Positions 47,283 to 58,107 of a stretch of DNA of 64,000 nucleotides are shown here, one piece after another. Source of the stretch: Auricularia sp. M13. Its lineage: Eukaryota; Basidiomycota; Agaricomycetes; Auriculariales; Auriculariaceae. The notes under the pieces are model-generated. The model was not told the origin of the DNA, searched no databases, and was given only the letters and a program-made list of their open reading frames with translations. A program made the translations under genes and the position numbers. The DNA is taken from assembly GCA_037042915.1 (NCBI GenBank), contig CM073200.1, positions 930,001 to 994,000 on the forward strand, read 5' to 3'. The number at the start of each line of letters is the position of its first letter. The first letter of the stretch is position 1.

Positions 47283-48010
47283 CTTTACACAATGCATTAT
47301 CGTCTTTTCCGGGCGAAGTTCATCGTATTGGTCCCGCCTGACAAGCATTGGACATGTAGGCACAACACTAAATGCGCGCCGAACAATCCATAATACCTTC
47401 CCTGGACTCTGAGATCGGCTGCGGCGTGAAACGGCGACATTGCGGTCGTGGCTGCCATATTAGCGGCGCAAAGGCTCCCCTCGTGATTGCGACATCAAGC
47501 GTGCTGCCCATCGACCACTTTGGAGTCAACGGAACATGCGGAAAAGCTACTAGGCGCACGAGGGTCAAACATGGGCTTCTGACGCTGGGGCGCGGTATCC
47601 GGGATTGTGACAACCGGGACATTACAAGGCACAGGATCTTCCTCACGCTGCTTAACTCGGACTAGCTGGGATACCTCGTTGCGCTGCGTGGGGTGTACAA
47701 TGGCAGAGCTGTAGCTGTTGTCGCGTCCGGCTTCGTTACTCAACGTTTCAACCGGCAATGCCGATCAACACCCGTCAGACGGGCCGTACTGTCAGTCTAA
47801 CTGTGCGTTCCAAACAGCCTTGACACGTGTACGTGAGCGTCAAAATGGCCGCGGCTTCATAAGGGTGCGCACGACGTGGTGTACCTAAAGCTCCACGAAG
47901 TCGCCCTCGTTGTTGCGAGGAGGCCAGGGCCGCCTTCCGACGAATTCGCTCCGATGGCACCGTGGCTGGCCTCGTGTTCCTTCTCACACTTGTCCCTCAC
48001 ACACCTGGCT
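47283..48010. other. Intergenic, about 0.7 kb
   Basis: Between GH5 and the kinase, both on plus; it holds the kinase promoter. No other feature seen. Confidence 0.45.
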
Positions 48011-49198
48011 ATGGCCCTCCCTCCCACGGAGGACAACTTGCAGATATCCACACCCAAAGCTCGAGCACAATCTCTTCCTCCATTACCTGTGACGTGTGTG
48101 CTTATCTCCATTCTTTGCGGCGTGCTTGATGCTGACGCGTGCACCTGCAAGGCGGCAGATAACCCCACCGCTTCGAAGGCTTTCTTTAAACTTCGAGTGC
48201 ACTGTTGGACCTATAGCCAGAGGAGGCTTCAGCGACGTTTATCGGACTGTCTCCCCTGAACATGGTCTCGTCGCTGTTAAACGCTTGAGATTCAATGAAA
48301 CTGAACGGGACGAGTTGGTGAGCCGATTGTCGCCGGACATCGCTCTTTTTCTAATGAATCTATTTGTTTTTAGGAAGCAATGGTGGCGAAGGAAACAATA
48401 GTTCTGAGCAAGATTGGCCATGCCCATATCCTACCCTTTCTCGGGATCAGCTACTTGAACGGCGGGATTTGCATTGTCAGCCCTTGGGCTGAGCATGGGC
48501 CTCTGAGCATGTACTTAGCGAAGAATCCGGAAGCGGATCGATTGGGACTCGTACGCGTAAATCTTCACCGGTCACCGTTCACCTGACTAACCGCTTCTCA
48601 GCTCACTCAAGTGGCATCTGCGTTAAGCTATCTGCACACCAACGTCGGCGACATCATCATCCATGGCGATTTACATCTTGTACGCCTGCAAAGTTGAAAT
48701 TTCGAGCCTTGGCATACTGAGGTTGCTCTGAAGGAAAACGTCCTCATCAGTGCCACGAAACAGGCTCTGTTGAGCGACTTCGGCTTGAGTCGCATCGTAC
48801 CGGAAGGCAATAGCTCCTCTCTCTATCGAGGGGACACCAATGAGTGTCCAGTTGGCAAAGCACTGTATGAGGCCCCAGAGCTGCATGATGGCGAGCCTCG
48901 ATCATGGGCAACAGACGTCTTTGCCTTTGGCATGCTCGTGTTTCACTCATATTCCGGGACAAGACCTCTCGCGAAAGCTACAAATTACATCTCCGCAGTG
49001 TTATCGTTGTATCGAGGAGACCGTCCAGCACGCACGGAGGTCGAGCGACGGGACTTCACCGATGCACTTTGGGATCTCGTGTGTAGATGCTGGGACCATT
49101 CTCCCAGAAAACGCTGGAGGATGCCGCAGGTCGTTCGCCACATGCAGAAAATGCTGGAAGACCGTTCTACATTTCAATGTTTTCCGATGTCTACATAG
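48011..49198 (+). CDS. Tyrosine-kinase-like (TKL-type) protein kinase
   Basis: Five exons: 48011-48088, 48159-48317, 48374-48550, 48602-48679 and 48734-49198; 318 residues, all introns phase 0. The kinase core is complete: Gly-rich loop IARGGFSDVY, VAVK (about K67), catalytic loop HGDLHLENVLI (Asp about 161, Asn about 166, with HGD in place of HRD), DFG (about D179), APE-like YEAPEL and the F-helix DVFAFGMLVFH. The C-lobe ends CWDHSPRKRWRMPQVV. The HGDLH..N loop is typical of the TKL group expanded in mushrooms. No extra domain lies outside the kinase fold. Pathway and substrate are unknown. Confidence 0.88.
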
Positions 49199-50117
49199 AT
49201 GCTGGCCTGGGTATGTCTTGCAATATTCTTTCCCAAAACTCTCAGCCATCTGCTGCTGTTCAAGACAGCCGATGGCTGGGAGTCTCGGGTGGGGGTATTG
49301 GAAGGTCATCTGTGATGATTTCAAGGCACGCTTCTAATCTCCTAACTCTCAGACAGGCCAGCGGCTGGAGGACGAACGGGGAGTCGGGTCAAAATCATAA
49401 GGATTCATCAAACTACCACACCGATGTCACCTGCTGCTCGTTTGGACAGGAGCCGCTCTATCACATCTACCGCGCTGGATCCTGACACTGGCATGGACAG
49501 GATACTGAGGACTGACCGAGCATCAAGCCACCCCAGCCTGGGAGAAACCTCGCACCCTACACTACCTGAGCGCGCCTGAGCGCGCCAACGCATGAACACA
49601 ATCAATGACTACAGGGATCGGCAAGAACAACATATTCTCAAAGAGACGCACACGCGACGAGATCCATCCACAATTCAATCTTGCTTGCACAATAGACTCG
49701 AAAGCCGAAGCTCAGCACAACCACGCCCAATGCCGTTCGCATGCCCCGTCCGACCCCTCGAGAGCGCGCCTTCCATGCAATCCCGACCAAGTCCAGTGCA
49801 AACACAGCGAGCGTGCGTACGGCGAAGCGGCCGGTGTTACACGAAGGAGGGTGTCACGCGTTGGCAGCGTATCCGGTCGAGCGAGATGGCGACCATGACC
49901 GCGACCACGGATGCGCTCGGTCGTCCTCGCCATCTTCCAGGACGACTAGGAGACGCCGAGTTTCCACGATAGGTCGTAGGCGAAGAAGGACCGCAGCGGC
50001 GTGCGATGAAGTGCAAAACGGTGGAATTATTATAGAATGCTCTACGTACTGCTAGTGTTCCTATCCGGGCAAGATCATATCAGACGAGTCTGGTCAGCGG
50101 CTATGTTCTATAAGGCT
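49199..50117. other. Intergenic, about 0.9 kb
   Basis: Between convergent kinase (+) and DnaJ (-) genes; open frames here carry no recognisable motif. Confidence 0.45.
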
Positions 50118-53100
50118 TTAGGCTTTGACGACGGGCACCGGCTCCTTCTCTTTCTTTGGCTTCTCTTTGGGCTTGGGCTTCGGTTTTGGCTGCGCGGCGG
50201 CGGCGACCATGCGCTCGAGCTCGCGGCGCTCGTCGAGCGTCTCGTCCGGCTGCGCGGACTTGAAGATCGCGCCGATGAGCAACAAGCCCTGAAAGCGATC
50301 GCGGCGAACACAATCAGAATGTGAATCAATGGAGCAGCATACGCGTTGCGTACCTTGGCCCGGTTCACGAGCACGATCTCCGGGACGCGCTTCCCGTCCT
50401 TGCCCGTCTCGCGCAGCACGTTGTCGCAGACTTCCCGCAAGACGTTGATCACCTCGAATCGCGCGCCGCGCCAGGACGCAAGGAGAATCTGTTAGAGTCA
50501 AGCCCCGGTTGATATCAGGAATGAGAGGAAGAGCGTAAGCGCACCTTGCCCGTTGCGTCCATCTCCAGCTGCCGCTTCTCCTCCTCGTCCAACTCACCCT
50601 TCTCCTCGAGCCGTTGCATATCCTAGCATCGTGGCAGTGCGTCAGATTAGCGAAGTTGGAGGCTAGGTATAGGAGGCAGACGCACGAGCATAACATTTTG
50701 TGCGCCGAGCGCACTGCCGATGACACCCCACGCCTCCTTGGCTAGCGAGCCCTTCTCCTTCAGCCGCGACCAGAATCCGGAGCTATGCGTGCATCAGTAT
50801 GCAGGAAGCAAGACAAACGATAAAAGGCAGCTCACATGCCCAGGAAGCGCTTGCTCTTCAGGTAACTAGTCGCCTTCATCATATACACGGAGCCAATGGC
50901 GTGTAATAACTGCAGCCGGCGGCAAAGCCAAGTCAGCAACAATCAACGACGAGCGCTGGTACTGAGTACAGACCTCGACACCAAAGCTCTCGAGCTTGAG
51001 GTCGTCCGCCTCGCGCTTCATGCGCTCGCTGAACACGGCCGTCTCCGGGTCGTCCGCCGCGCCGGGGTTCTTCGCGTCGACGAAGGGTCGCAGGCGCTCG
51101 AGCAGCTTGTCGGTCAGGACGCGGATGCGCTCCTCCATCTCCTTCCGCCGCTGCTTGTCCAGCTCTGCCAGCTGCGCGCGCTGCTCCGGCGTCATCTTCG
51201 AGCGCGCCTTGCGGTCCTTCGCAGGCGGCGATTGGGTACCTAGCAACGACGGAAATGAAGTTGAGCAGGGATATGGAGACTGGGAGATGGGAGGGTGAAT
51301 AAGGGAGAACGGAACTGACGGGGCGGCGAGCCTCCCGGCGTGTGTGTCGTCGAGCCTGCGGGCGTGGGGTCTGGCGAGGTCGGCGCAGCAGCCGGCGTCG
51401 ATGATGCCGCCGCCGCGTCGGGGGTCGCAGGCGCCGCTGCGTCGGCGGTTGGTGCAGTGCTTGCGGTGCCATACGGCTGTGCCGCCTGGCCAGTGACCGC
51501 CGGCTCAGAATGCGCCTCGTGCGACAGCGGCGTCGGCGCGGGCTGCGGCGTCCCCCGCGCGGCGCGCATGTCCTTCTCGAGCTGCTCCTTCTCCTCGTCT
51601 GTCATCATCGTCTTCGCTACGCTCGTCATCTCTTTCATGATGCTGATTTCGCCAATCTAAAATGAGGATGTCAGATACACTTGCTGCTGGAAGATGGGCG
51701 AGCGTACGTAGTCGTTAAAGCGCTCGCCACCAAAGACGTTCGCGAAGAACCCGGCAGCGTCGTCCATATCCATCGGCCCCTCCTTATCGACCATCTTCGA
51801 GCCGTTCTTGTCATAGACTGCGCGCATGTTGGGGTCGGAGAGGATCGAGTAGGCTTTTCTGCGCAGTGATTTTCAGCACTGAAATGACAAGATACGCGAT
51901 GGGTGAAAGGATTAGGAAGGCAAGGAAAGGGAATGTTCAAGCGGGGAGGTCCCAGAGAAACGACCGCCCCGTTCCGCTGTCCCGCCGCTCGACAGGACGA
52001 CCATCTACAGCACAGTTTGACCTTCCAGCGGTGCACATGGTCCATATGGATTGAGTCTACACCAGGTGCAGATGGCACTGCGGCTTGGATATTCCAAAGT
52101 CTTTGGTGCGAGCGGCTTCGCACCTGACGGCTCTCGGTCTGCAGCTCGCACTGCGCAGCACCGTGACTGCGCGGCCAGCCCGGGGGCCGCGGAGAGGCAG
52201 GAATCGCAATATAACGACGAGGCGCACGCAATTCGCCCAGGCCGAGAGAGCAGCAGGTCCACCTCGCTGCATGGTGGCCAGCGCAGACAGCAGACGACCG
52301 CCTCTGACCAGGTGCAAGAGGCCCGCTCGAAGCGAGAGAACAGATCCCCTCCGTCAGGAAGATGTCCTTCTCCCGCCCCCAGGCTTTCACGCGCTGGTAG
52401 ATGGCGAACAGGGTGATACAAGCTCCCCCGCCGTCGGCGATTGGCAAGTGCCCACCTGCAGGAACAAATGGATTGTCCTGCATACGCGGCAGGTGACTGA
52501 ATATCATCGCAAGTAGAAAGACAGAGGTCCAAAGATAACCAGATACGTAGCACGAGCAGGGCTGCCCGGCTCAGATTCTGCTTATGCGCAGTGCCCGAGT
52601 GTCAGCAACGCAGTGCATTGGGCCGAACCAGAAGCCATGGCTCCTGACTGGCAGCACCCTGGTAGTCTCCACGTCACAGTGCGAGGTCGAGAATGGACCT
52701 AGTGCGCACAGCAACGTCGGGCACGGCGGAGGGAGGGAACTGGTAGCAGCGAGGAATGCACGCACGATATTTCCTTGAATTTTTCTTCAGCCTCGGGCGC
52801 TGGATTTTTATCTGGGTGGTACTGTTGTTGCCAGTGCAGAGTGACAGATTCAGAGCATCATGAGCGCAGAGATGACAGTCATATCGCGCATAGATATGGT
52901 GGTAGGTCGAAGGTCACAGTCGAGATAAAAACCGATGATTCCAGGAGAATTCCATATGATGATAACGAAGATCATCGCAGTGTCAGAATTGAGAACGATC
53001 GAAACAAATGAGCGTGCAATGAAACGCAAATCAGCCTCATAGCACTCGCGGAATGAGAGCAGCGTCTACGCACCTTGATAGCCTGCTTGCGATACGCCTT

Positions 53101-53172
53101 CTTGAGTTCGGCGTCATCTGCTTCAGGTGAAACACCCAGCAAATCGTAGTACGCGGTTTCTACAGGCGCCAT
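50118..53172 (-). CDS. DnaJ (Hsp40) co-chaperone with X domain, Caj1/Djp1-like
   Basis: Ten exons: 53172-53074, 52821-52766, 51858-51708, 51656-51320, 51239-50974, 50909-50836, 50782-50686, 50622-50545, 50488-50354 and 50288-50118; 487 residues with all phases closing. The J domain is N-terminal: YYDLLGVSPEADDAELKKAYRKQ and YHPDKNP, with HPD at 35-37, which stimulates Hsp70 ATPase. After the J domain come KAYSILSDPNMRAVYDKNG and FFANVFGGERF, then a Pro/Ala/Thr-rich linker (about 145-220). The X domain follows (KMTPEQRAQLAELDKQRRKEMEERI to EVCDNVLRETGK). The tail is very Lys/Pro-rich (PKPKPKPKEKPKK). This is the layout of yeast Caj1 and Djp1, linked to protein handling at membranes and peroxisome import. 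Intron 2 (51859-52765) is 907 nt, far above the others. Confidence 0.9.
51859..52765 (-). other. 0.9-kb intron in the DnaJ gene
   Basis: It runs from GTGCGT (52765) to CACTGCGCAG (51859) and splits the J domain just after KFKEIS. It is GC-rich and no conserved exon is seen within it, though a 278-codon minus-strand frame happens to overlap it. Confidence 0.6.
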
Positions 53173-53254
53173 GCTGCAAGCAGGAAGAAATCGAGAGTCA
53201 AGTGGCAGACGCCGGACACGGCACTGGCCGCAGGTCTCTTTCAAGCCGCTACCC

Positions 53255-54319
53255 ATGAATCTTACAGGAATGCCACCTGCTCACCCTCATCATATTCCAT
53301 ATCATATTGACACTAATATCTCATCGGTATACGCTGTACTCGCTGTACTTTCCACCGACAACCGCGCTAAAATCATCCTGTCAGCTGTTTCAGAGCAGAC
53401 TATCGGCGTGACTCTGTTGGGCGCGAGCACTATGCAGCATATTTTGGATCTTTCAGACTATCAGGATCTTGAAAAGCTTATAGTGGGGCTTCCCCGACTC
53501 GCGCGCGCGCAGAAATGCGAACACTGCACCATCTCTATCGGCTTGGACTGCCCTCAGGCTTTCTCTCATCTGACATCTCTGACTATACGGGGCCTACACA
53601 GTTCTATGCTGGACGCAGTGGCCTTATATTCCGTTCTCGCACACATGCCGCGATTGGAGGAACTGGTATTAAGCCACGTAACATTTGCCCCATATGAAGA
53701 CGAGATACCCGTCGCTCCGCCTTTCCGGCTGCGCAAGTACAGGCTCACCAATATCGCCACCGGGGTCAGCTCTCCCAGCCAGGTCCTCGGCAAGCTCAAG
53801 GGGTGGACATGGCCCATCTCGCGGTCAGCACCGACGCTCGAGAGTCTGTTTATCGCGCTACGCAGGGTGGCCGAGCTCCAGGAGGCGTTTTCTCTCCCGC
53901 AGATGGAGTGCCTACAGGAGCTGACACTGTGCGGGCACACGTACGGCGGGTTCCACGACATCGGCAGCTACGCGCGCTTCATCGCGCGCTGTTCCAATGC
54001 GCATCTCAGACGCATCGCACTACAACACATGGACGTGCCCAGCATCCGCGAGGCACTCCAGCTCTTCGCCGCTCCAGGGACCCGACTCCTCGCCGCCGTC
54101 GAGTTGAACGTCAGTACTAGCCGCTTGCACCCTGACCCACAAGTCTGCTCCAAGATCGATGCTGCACTAGCGGACGCGGTGCTCTCGACCCCGTGCCTGC
54201 GCCGCCTGCGCAGTTGCACTGTCAGATGTCGACCCGGACGATTAGAGGCCCTGGACGTGTTCCCTCTCACGCGGGCTGTCTGTGCTGCACGCAGGATCAC
54301 GTTTCGCCACAAGTATTAA
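53255..54319 (+). CDS. F-box/LRR-type protein of unknown function
   Basis: A single open frame of 354 residues from the Met at 53255. An earlier in-frame ATG at 53171 would abut the divergent DnaJ start and adds residues unlike the family, so the later start is preferred. The protein has irregular leucine-rich units: LIVGLPRLARA, AFSHLTSLTIRGL, LAHMPRLEELVLSHV and MECLQELTLCG. This matches the C-terminal part of the F-box/LRR proteins many-copied in Agaricomycetes. The F-box itself is not obvious, so it may be N-terminally short. A decayed relative lies at 56.4-57.2 kb. If an F-box is present, the role would be substrate choice for SCF ubiquitin ligase; this is not proven. Confidence 0.65.
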   Translation: MNLTGMPPAHPHHIPYHIDTNISSVYAVLAVLSTDNRAKIILSAVSEQTIGVTLLGASTMQHILDLSDYQDLEKLIVGLPRLARAQKCEHCTISIGLDCPQAFSHLTSLTIRGLHSSMLDAVALYSVLAHMPRLEELVLSHVTFAPYEDEIPVAPPFRLRKYRLTNIATGVSSPSQVLGKLKGWTWPISRSAPTLESLFIALRRVAELQEAFSLPQMECLQELTLCGHTYGGFHDIGSYARFIARCSNAHLRRIALQHMDVPSIREALQLFAAPGTRLLAAVELNVSTSRLHPDPQVCSKIDAALADAVLSTPCLRRLRSCTVRCRPGRLEALDVFPLTRAVCAARRITFRHKY

Positions 54320-54963
54320 AATACATCGCAGTTGTGCGCAATTGCAACTCGTAACTAGTGCAGTAAACTGTATGCACCAAGATCTCTTGAAGTGATCCTC
54401 AAGAAATCCTATACGATCCTTGCACATCTCAGCTGGTATTCCTCATGGTATCCTGGAGTATACATTGACACGAGGATCACACGAGGATGTCTATGGGAAA
54501 TTCCCATGTGATCCTTGTGTGTAGTGTCCAATTGATATGGTGATGACCTCAAGCAATGCTCATGACATTCATGTCACTGGGCCTAGTGTTGTAAGTTCCT
54601 CATTCCTGGCTTCAAGTTGACCTCAACTGAGGCGCGAGGCTGCAATGAGATATGCTTATTCTGTGCAACCTTCTGTGAGAGACGGAAATTGTCCCAAAGA
54701 TAAATTGTTTCTATGAGACACGTTGTCCTCAACGAGTTCCACGTGTCTACAATGTTTGATTGAATTTCCCTCATTGAAACGGCGAGGAGTCGGTGACTGC
54801 CGCTCGGCGCTACGATCCGGACCTGCACTTCACCGTGTCGCACTAAGCACTCTTGTGCTCATCGTCCAAGGCGGCCAGGGCGGCCTTGCTATGATCTGCG
54901 ACCGGTGTCCCGAATATCTGTTTTACTTGTGCTCGAGGCTTCCGTGAAGCGCCTCGACCTCTC
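54320..54963. other. Intergenic with an imperfect inverted repeat
   Basis: 644 bp. GGATCACA (54474-54481) pairs with TGTGATCC (54507-54514) around TGGGAAATTCCCA (54494-54506). Outer GACACGAGG and CCTTGTGTGT segments extend it imperfectly. Could be a small MITE remnant or a hairpin terminator of the upstream gene. Confidence 0.4.
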
Positions 54964-56152
54964 ATGGCCCACTTGTCAGCCGGCGACCTAGCGCTGGCGC
55001 ACCCCCACGATGACCTTTGGCTGTCCGATGGCTCTGTGATACTGGCTACCCCGAGCACGCTGTTCAAGGTCCACAAATCGCAGTTATCCAGGCACTCTGT
55101 CATATTCCGCGACATGTTCGCGATCCCTCAGGCAATAATAGATGGCACGCACCGGCAAACACTAGACGGCTGCGACGTGGTCTGGCTCCATGACTCTGCA
55201 CAAGACCTCGAGAGCTTGCTACGAGCTCTCTACGACGGCCCGTAAGTACCAGGACCTCTGAGAGTCAGCCCTCGAGCTTATTGGGATCTTCCGTCGGTTT
55301 GACAGCTCGTTTGGCGACAACAGCGAAGCAGATTTCGCGGTGGTCTCGGGCGTACTTCGCCTATCCAACAAATATCTCATAGAACCGCTCCGCGCGCGAG
55401 CTATAGCCCATTTATCATTGGCATGGCCGCCGACGCTCGCTTCCTGGGACCTGCGCGAGGACCTGGCCGATCGCGCGCATCGCGAGCGCGTGCACTCGCC
55501 GCGCTCGGACGGCAGCAGCACGCCGCCGCCCGCGGAACTCTCGCCGCGCTTCTACCCGCACGCGGCGCGCGTCATCACGCTCGCGCGCGAGGTGAACGCG
55601 CCCGCGCTCCTGCCGGCGGCATTCTACGACCTCGCGCGGCACTCCTTCGCGCAGCTGCTATCGCACTCGCCCTCCGCGTCGCTCGAGGACATCGACCCGT
55701 GCACGGACGCGCTCGGGCTCGCGCCGGACGACTTCCGGCGGCTCGCGCTGGGCAAGGAGGCCGCGCACAACCACATCATCGCGCTCATCCGCTCCATGGG
55801 CGCGATCCGCTCGAGCTCGCACCACGCGCACTCGCACTCGGGCCACGCGCAGTTCCCCGGCGCGCGCGCGTCGTTCTGCGCGACGCCCGCGGCGTGCCGC
55901 AAGGACTTCTCCGAGTTGTCCGAGCTCGCCACGCAGCACTACATCCTCGACCGCCACCAGGGCTCCGCGGACCCGCTCTACGTCGCCGAGGAGCTCGGCC
56001 AGCTGAAGAGCGCCGAGCTCGCCGCGCAGACAGAGTGCCGCGCGTGCGCCATCGCGCTCGAGTCGTGGTCCGAGCGCGAGCGCGACAAGATCTGGAAGCT
56101 CATCCCCACCTGGTTCCGGCTCGACAGCTGGGAGGCCTTGGGGGTCTCCTGA
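54964..56152 (+). CDS. BTB/POZ domain protein
   Basis: Two exons: 54964-55241 and 55306-56152; 374 residues. The BTB fold is N-terminal: HDDLWLSDGSVILATPSTLFKVHKSQLSRHSVIFRDMF, then CDVVWLHDSAQDLESLLRALYDG across the intron, then GVLRLSNKYLIEPLRARAIAHL. The remainder is alpha-helical and Ala/Ser/His-rich, including a CxxC-type TECRACAIALESW near the end. This is a very common Agaricomycete family. BTB proteins dimerise and often serve as adaptors for cullin-3 ligases; the specific role is unknown. The second exon has extreme third-position GC, which opens long false frames on both strands. Confidence 0.87.
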
Positions 56153-56374
56153 CTCCCGACTGTGACACGACTCTGACGCGATTCGAATATTATGAAGAAC
56201 GGAACGACTCGCCCGCCCGCCCATGCATCCACCTCCTCTTGCCCGTGCACGACTATCTCGCATCTGTCTGTATTCTTGTCCGCCCTTTGCTTTCTTGCTG
56301 CAGATCGCACGTACTACTACTACTATCTCCACGACATACAGTAGAATCACTTCGCATTGCATCTTCCCGTCCCC

Positions 56375-57180
56375 TCACCTGTTTGTATTAATTAATGAAC
56401 GAACGAACGAGCCATTGTTGATTCGGCATGGGAAAGATGTGATCCTGTGAGCAGAGTGTCGCAAGCTGGTCCGGGTCACTGTACATATAAGACTCGGGTC
56501 CGTGGAGCAGCGAAGAGCTTGATGTCCTCGCTTATGTGTTGAAGTGCGAGCGTTTCTATGATGTACATTGGAGACGACGTCCCTGAATACGGCCATTTTG
56601 TCCGACGACACTTCTAGATGCCGCAGATTCCGCAGTGCTGGGAGGGCGGACGCCTCTTGCAGCTCGTTGGGACTGTGCAGCCCGATTTGTAGATGCTGCA
56701 GCGTGTGCGCCGACGCAGACTTCAGATAGGTTAATGAGAGATCCTCCAGCCGCGGCATGTGTGCTGGCGCCGGAAATAGAGCCACAGCGTCAAGGGGAAT
56801 AGTGATAGGCGAGCCGCGTATGCGCAGGAGGACAAGCTGGGTAAATGTCTGACTGCAATCAAAGGCAACGGGTCCGAGATGGCACTGCCTGCATATGTCC
56901 GGGCGTTGGAATCGACTCTCGAGGTGCATCGGTTGCGAGCCGCCGAAGCGAGCGACAATTGGAGAGCAAGAAAAGCTGGTGAAGCGAGCTCCGTTGGGGT
57001 ATAGTCACGGCAATTGTGTTCGGTGGGATCGCTGGCGGTAGCTGCGAGCTGGTATCAGGGACTCCACCTCCGGCGCGTGCGCTGCTGAACGCCTCTAATG
57101 ATACGGGGAACATGCGCAGGTATCGAGCGCCAGCGCCTGAGTCATCATCGGGCAATGAGCTGGTTCGCAGCATCGGGCGG
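56375..57180 (-). pseudogene. F-box/LRR gene relic
   Basis: Minus-strand 56929-56500 reads CRQCHLGPVAFDCSQTFTQL, then RIRGSP, then LDAVALFPAPAHMPRLEDLSL. It aligns with CEHCTISIGLDCPQAFSHL...LDAVALYSVLAHMPRLEELVL of the intact gene at 53.3-54.3 kb. An upstream fragment near 57173-57000 (SGAGARYLRMFPVSLEAFSSAR) may be further coding sequence in another frame. It is truncated at both ends and has no C-terminal part, so it is taken as a pseudogene. Its 5' side is cut off by the repeat cluster that begins near 57.2 kb. Confidence 0.55.
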
Positions 57181-57197
57181 CATATGGCTAGGCTCGT

Positions 57198-58100
57198 AAC
57201 CAGCCGCCACTTTCAAACTCCGACAAATGTCTACGCCAAGTAGCGGCTGGGATGCACCGTCGGGGTTTTGGCTGGATCGAAATTCGCAGATAGGCGTGTG
57301 AAAAAAGACTTAGCAGAATCGGCCTGCCCCCCACCACTCAAAAAATGTTCCCTGACACTCATAATGGAAATTCATTTTTATTACAATCTGGTGCGATTGA
57401 GCATAGGAATATTTCGACGTTTGGAAAATAGCCAGTAATTACTGGGAGCTCCGGAGCGCCCTCTAACTTAGCTGCCAATGAGTATGAAAGACCCTAGGGA
57501 CATAATCTGACACATTGTGAGGGTACTGCATGCCTTTGCCGTCTTCCAGACGTGCTGGTGTGGACGGACACGACCACGAAGCCATTTTCTCGCGCTAGAA
57601 AGATTGTAGTGTGCAAGCGTGGACTAGAGACGGCTCAGAATACAATAATACATGGTTTTGGGCGTAATTTTAGAAGAGAAAGGTCCCTGGGCACGTTTGA
57701 GCGCGCACGAGGTCATCACGGCGGGGTGTCGGGAAGCGCACGAGCTCCCGATGCAGACAGACGGTCTGAACACTCAAATTGTACTCCAGAAATGTTAAAT
57801 AACATGCATATCTTATTTTCAACGTTTGCGGAGGTTTGGGCTATCTGCACTAATTACTAGCTATTTTCCGAACGTCCAAATATTCTTATGCTCAATCGCA
57901 CCAGATTGTAATAAAAATGAATTTCCATTATGGGTGTCAGGGAACATTTTTTGAGTGGTGGGGGGCAGGCCGATTCTGCTAAGTCTTTTTTCACACGCCT
58001 ATCTGCGAATTTCGATCCAGCCAAAACCCCGACGGTGCATCCCAGACGTTCGTTCCGAACGGAGTTCTTCAAACTCCGACGAACGTCTGGTTACGAGACT
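57198..58100. mobile_element. Inverted-repeat element, copy 1
   Basis: About 230-bp inverted repeats face each other. 57247-57430 (CTGGGATGCACCGTCGGGG ... CTCAATCGCACC complement ... GGAAAATAGC) is the reverse complement of about 57865-58048. The interior is non-coding and AT-richer. The right end carries a hairpin (AGACGTTCGT ... ACGAACGTCT, about 58046-58090) followed by GGTTACGAGACTAG. No clean target duplication was found. A hairpin followed some 10 nt later by CTAG is reminiscent of Helitron 3' ends, but long inverted repeats are not, so the class is open. Confidence 0.7.
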
Positions 58101-58107
58101 AGTAGGC

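Noticed and set aside
51671-52507. 278-codon minus-strand frame in the DnaJ gene
   Set aside because: It spans an intron and runs into an exon in the wrong frame; no domain.
55423-56391. 322-codon Ala/Arg-rich plus frame and 234-codon minus frame
   Set aside because: Both are by-products of the extreme third-position GC of the BTB gene.
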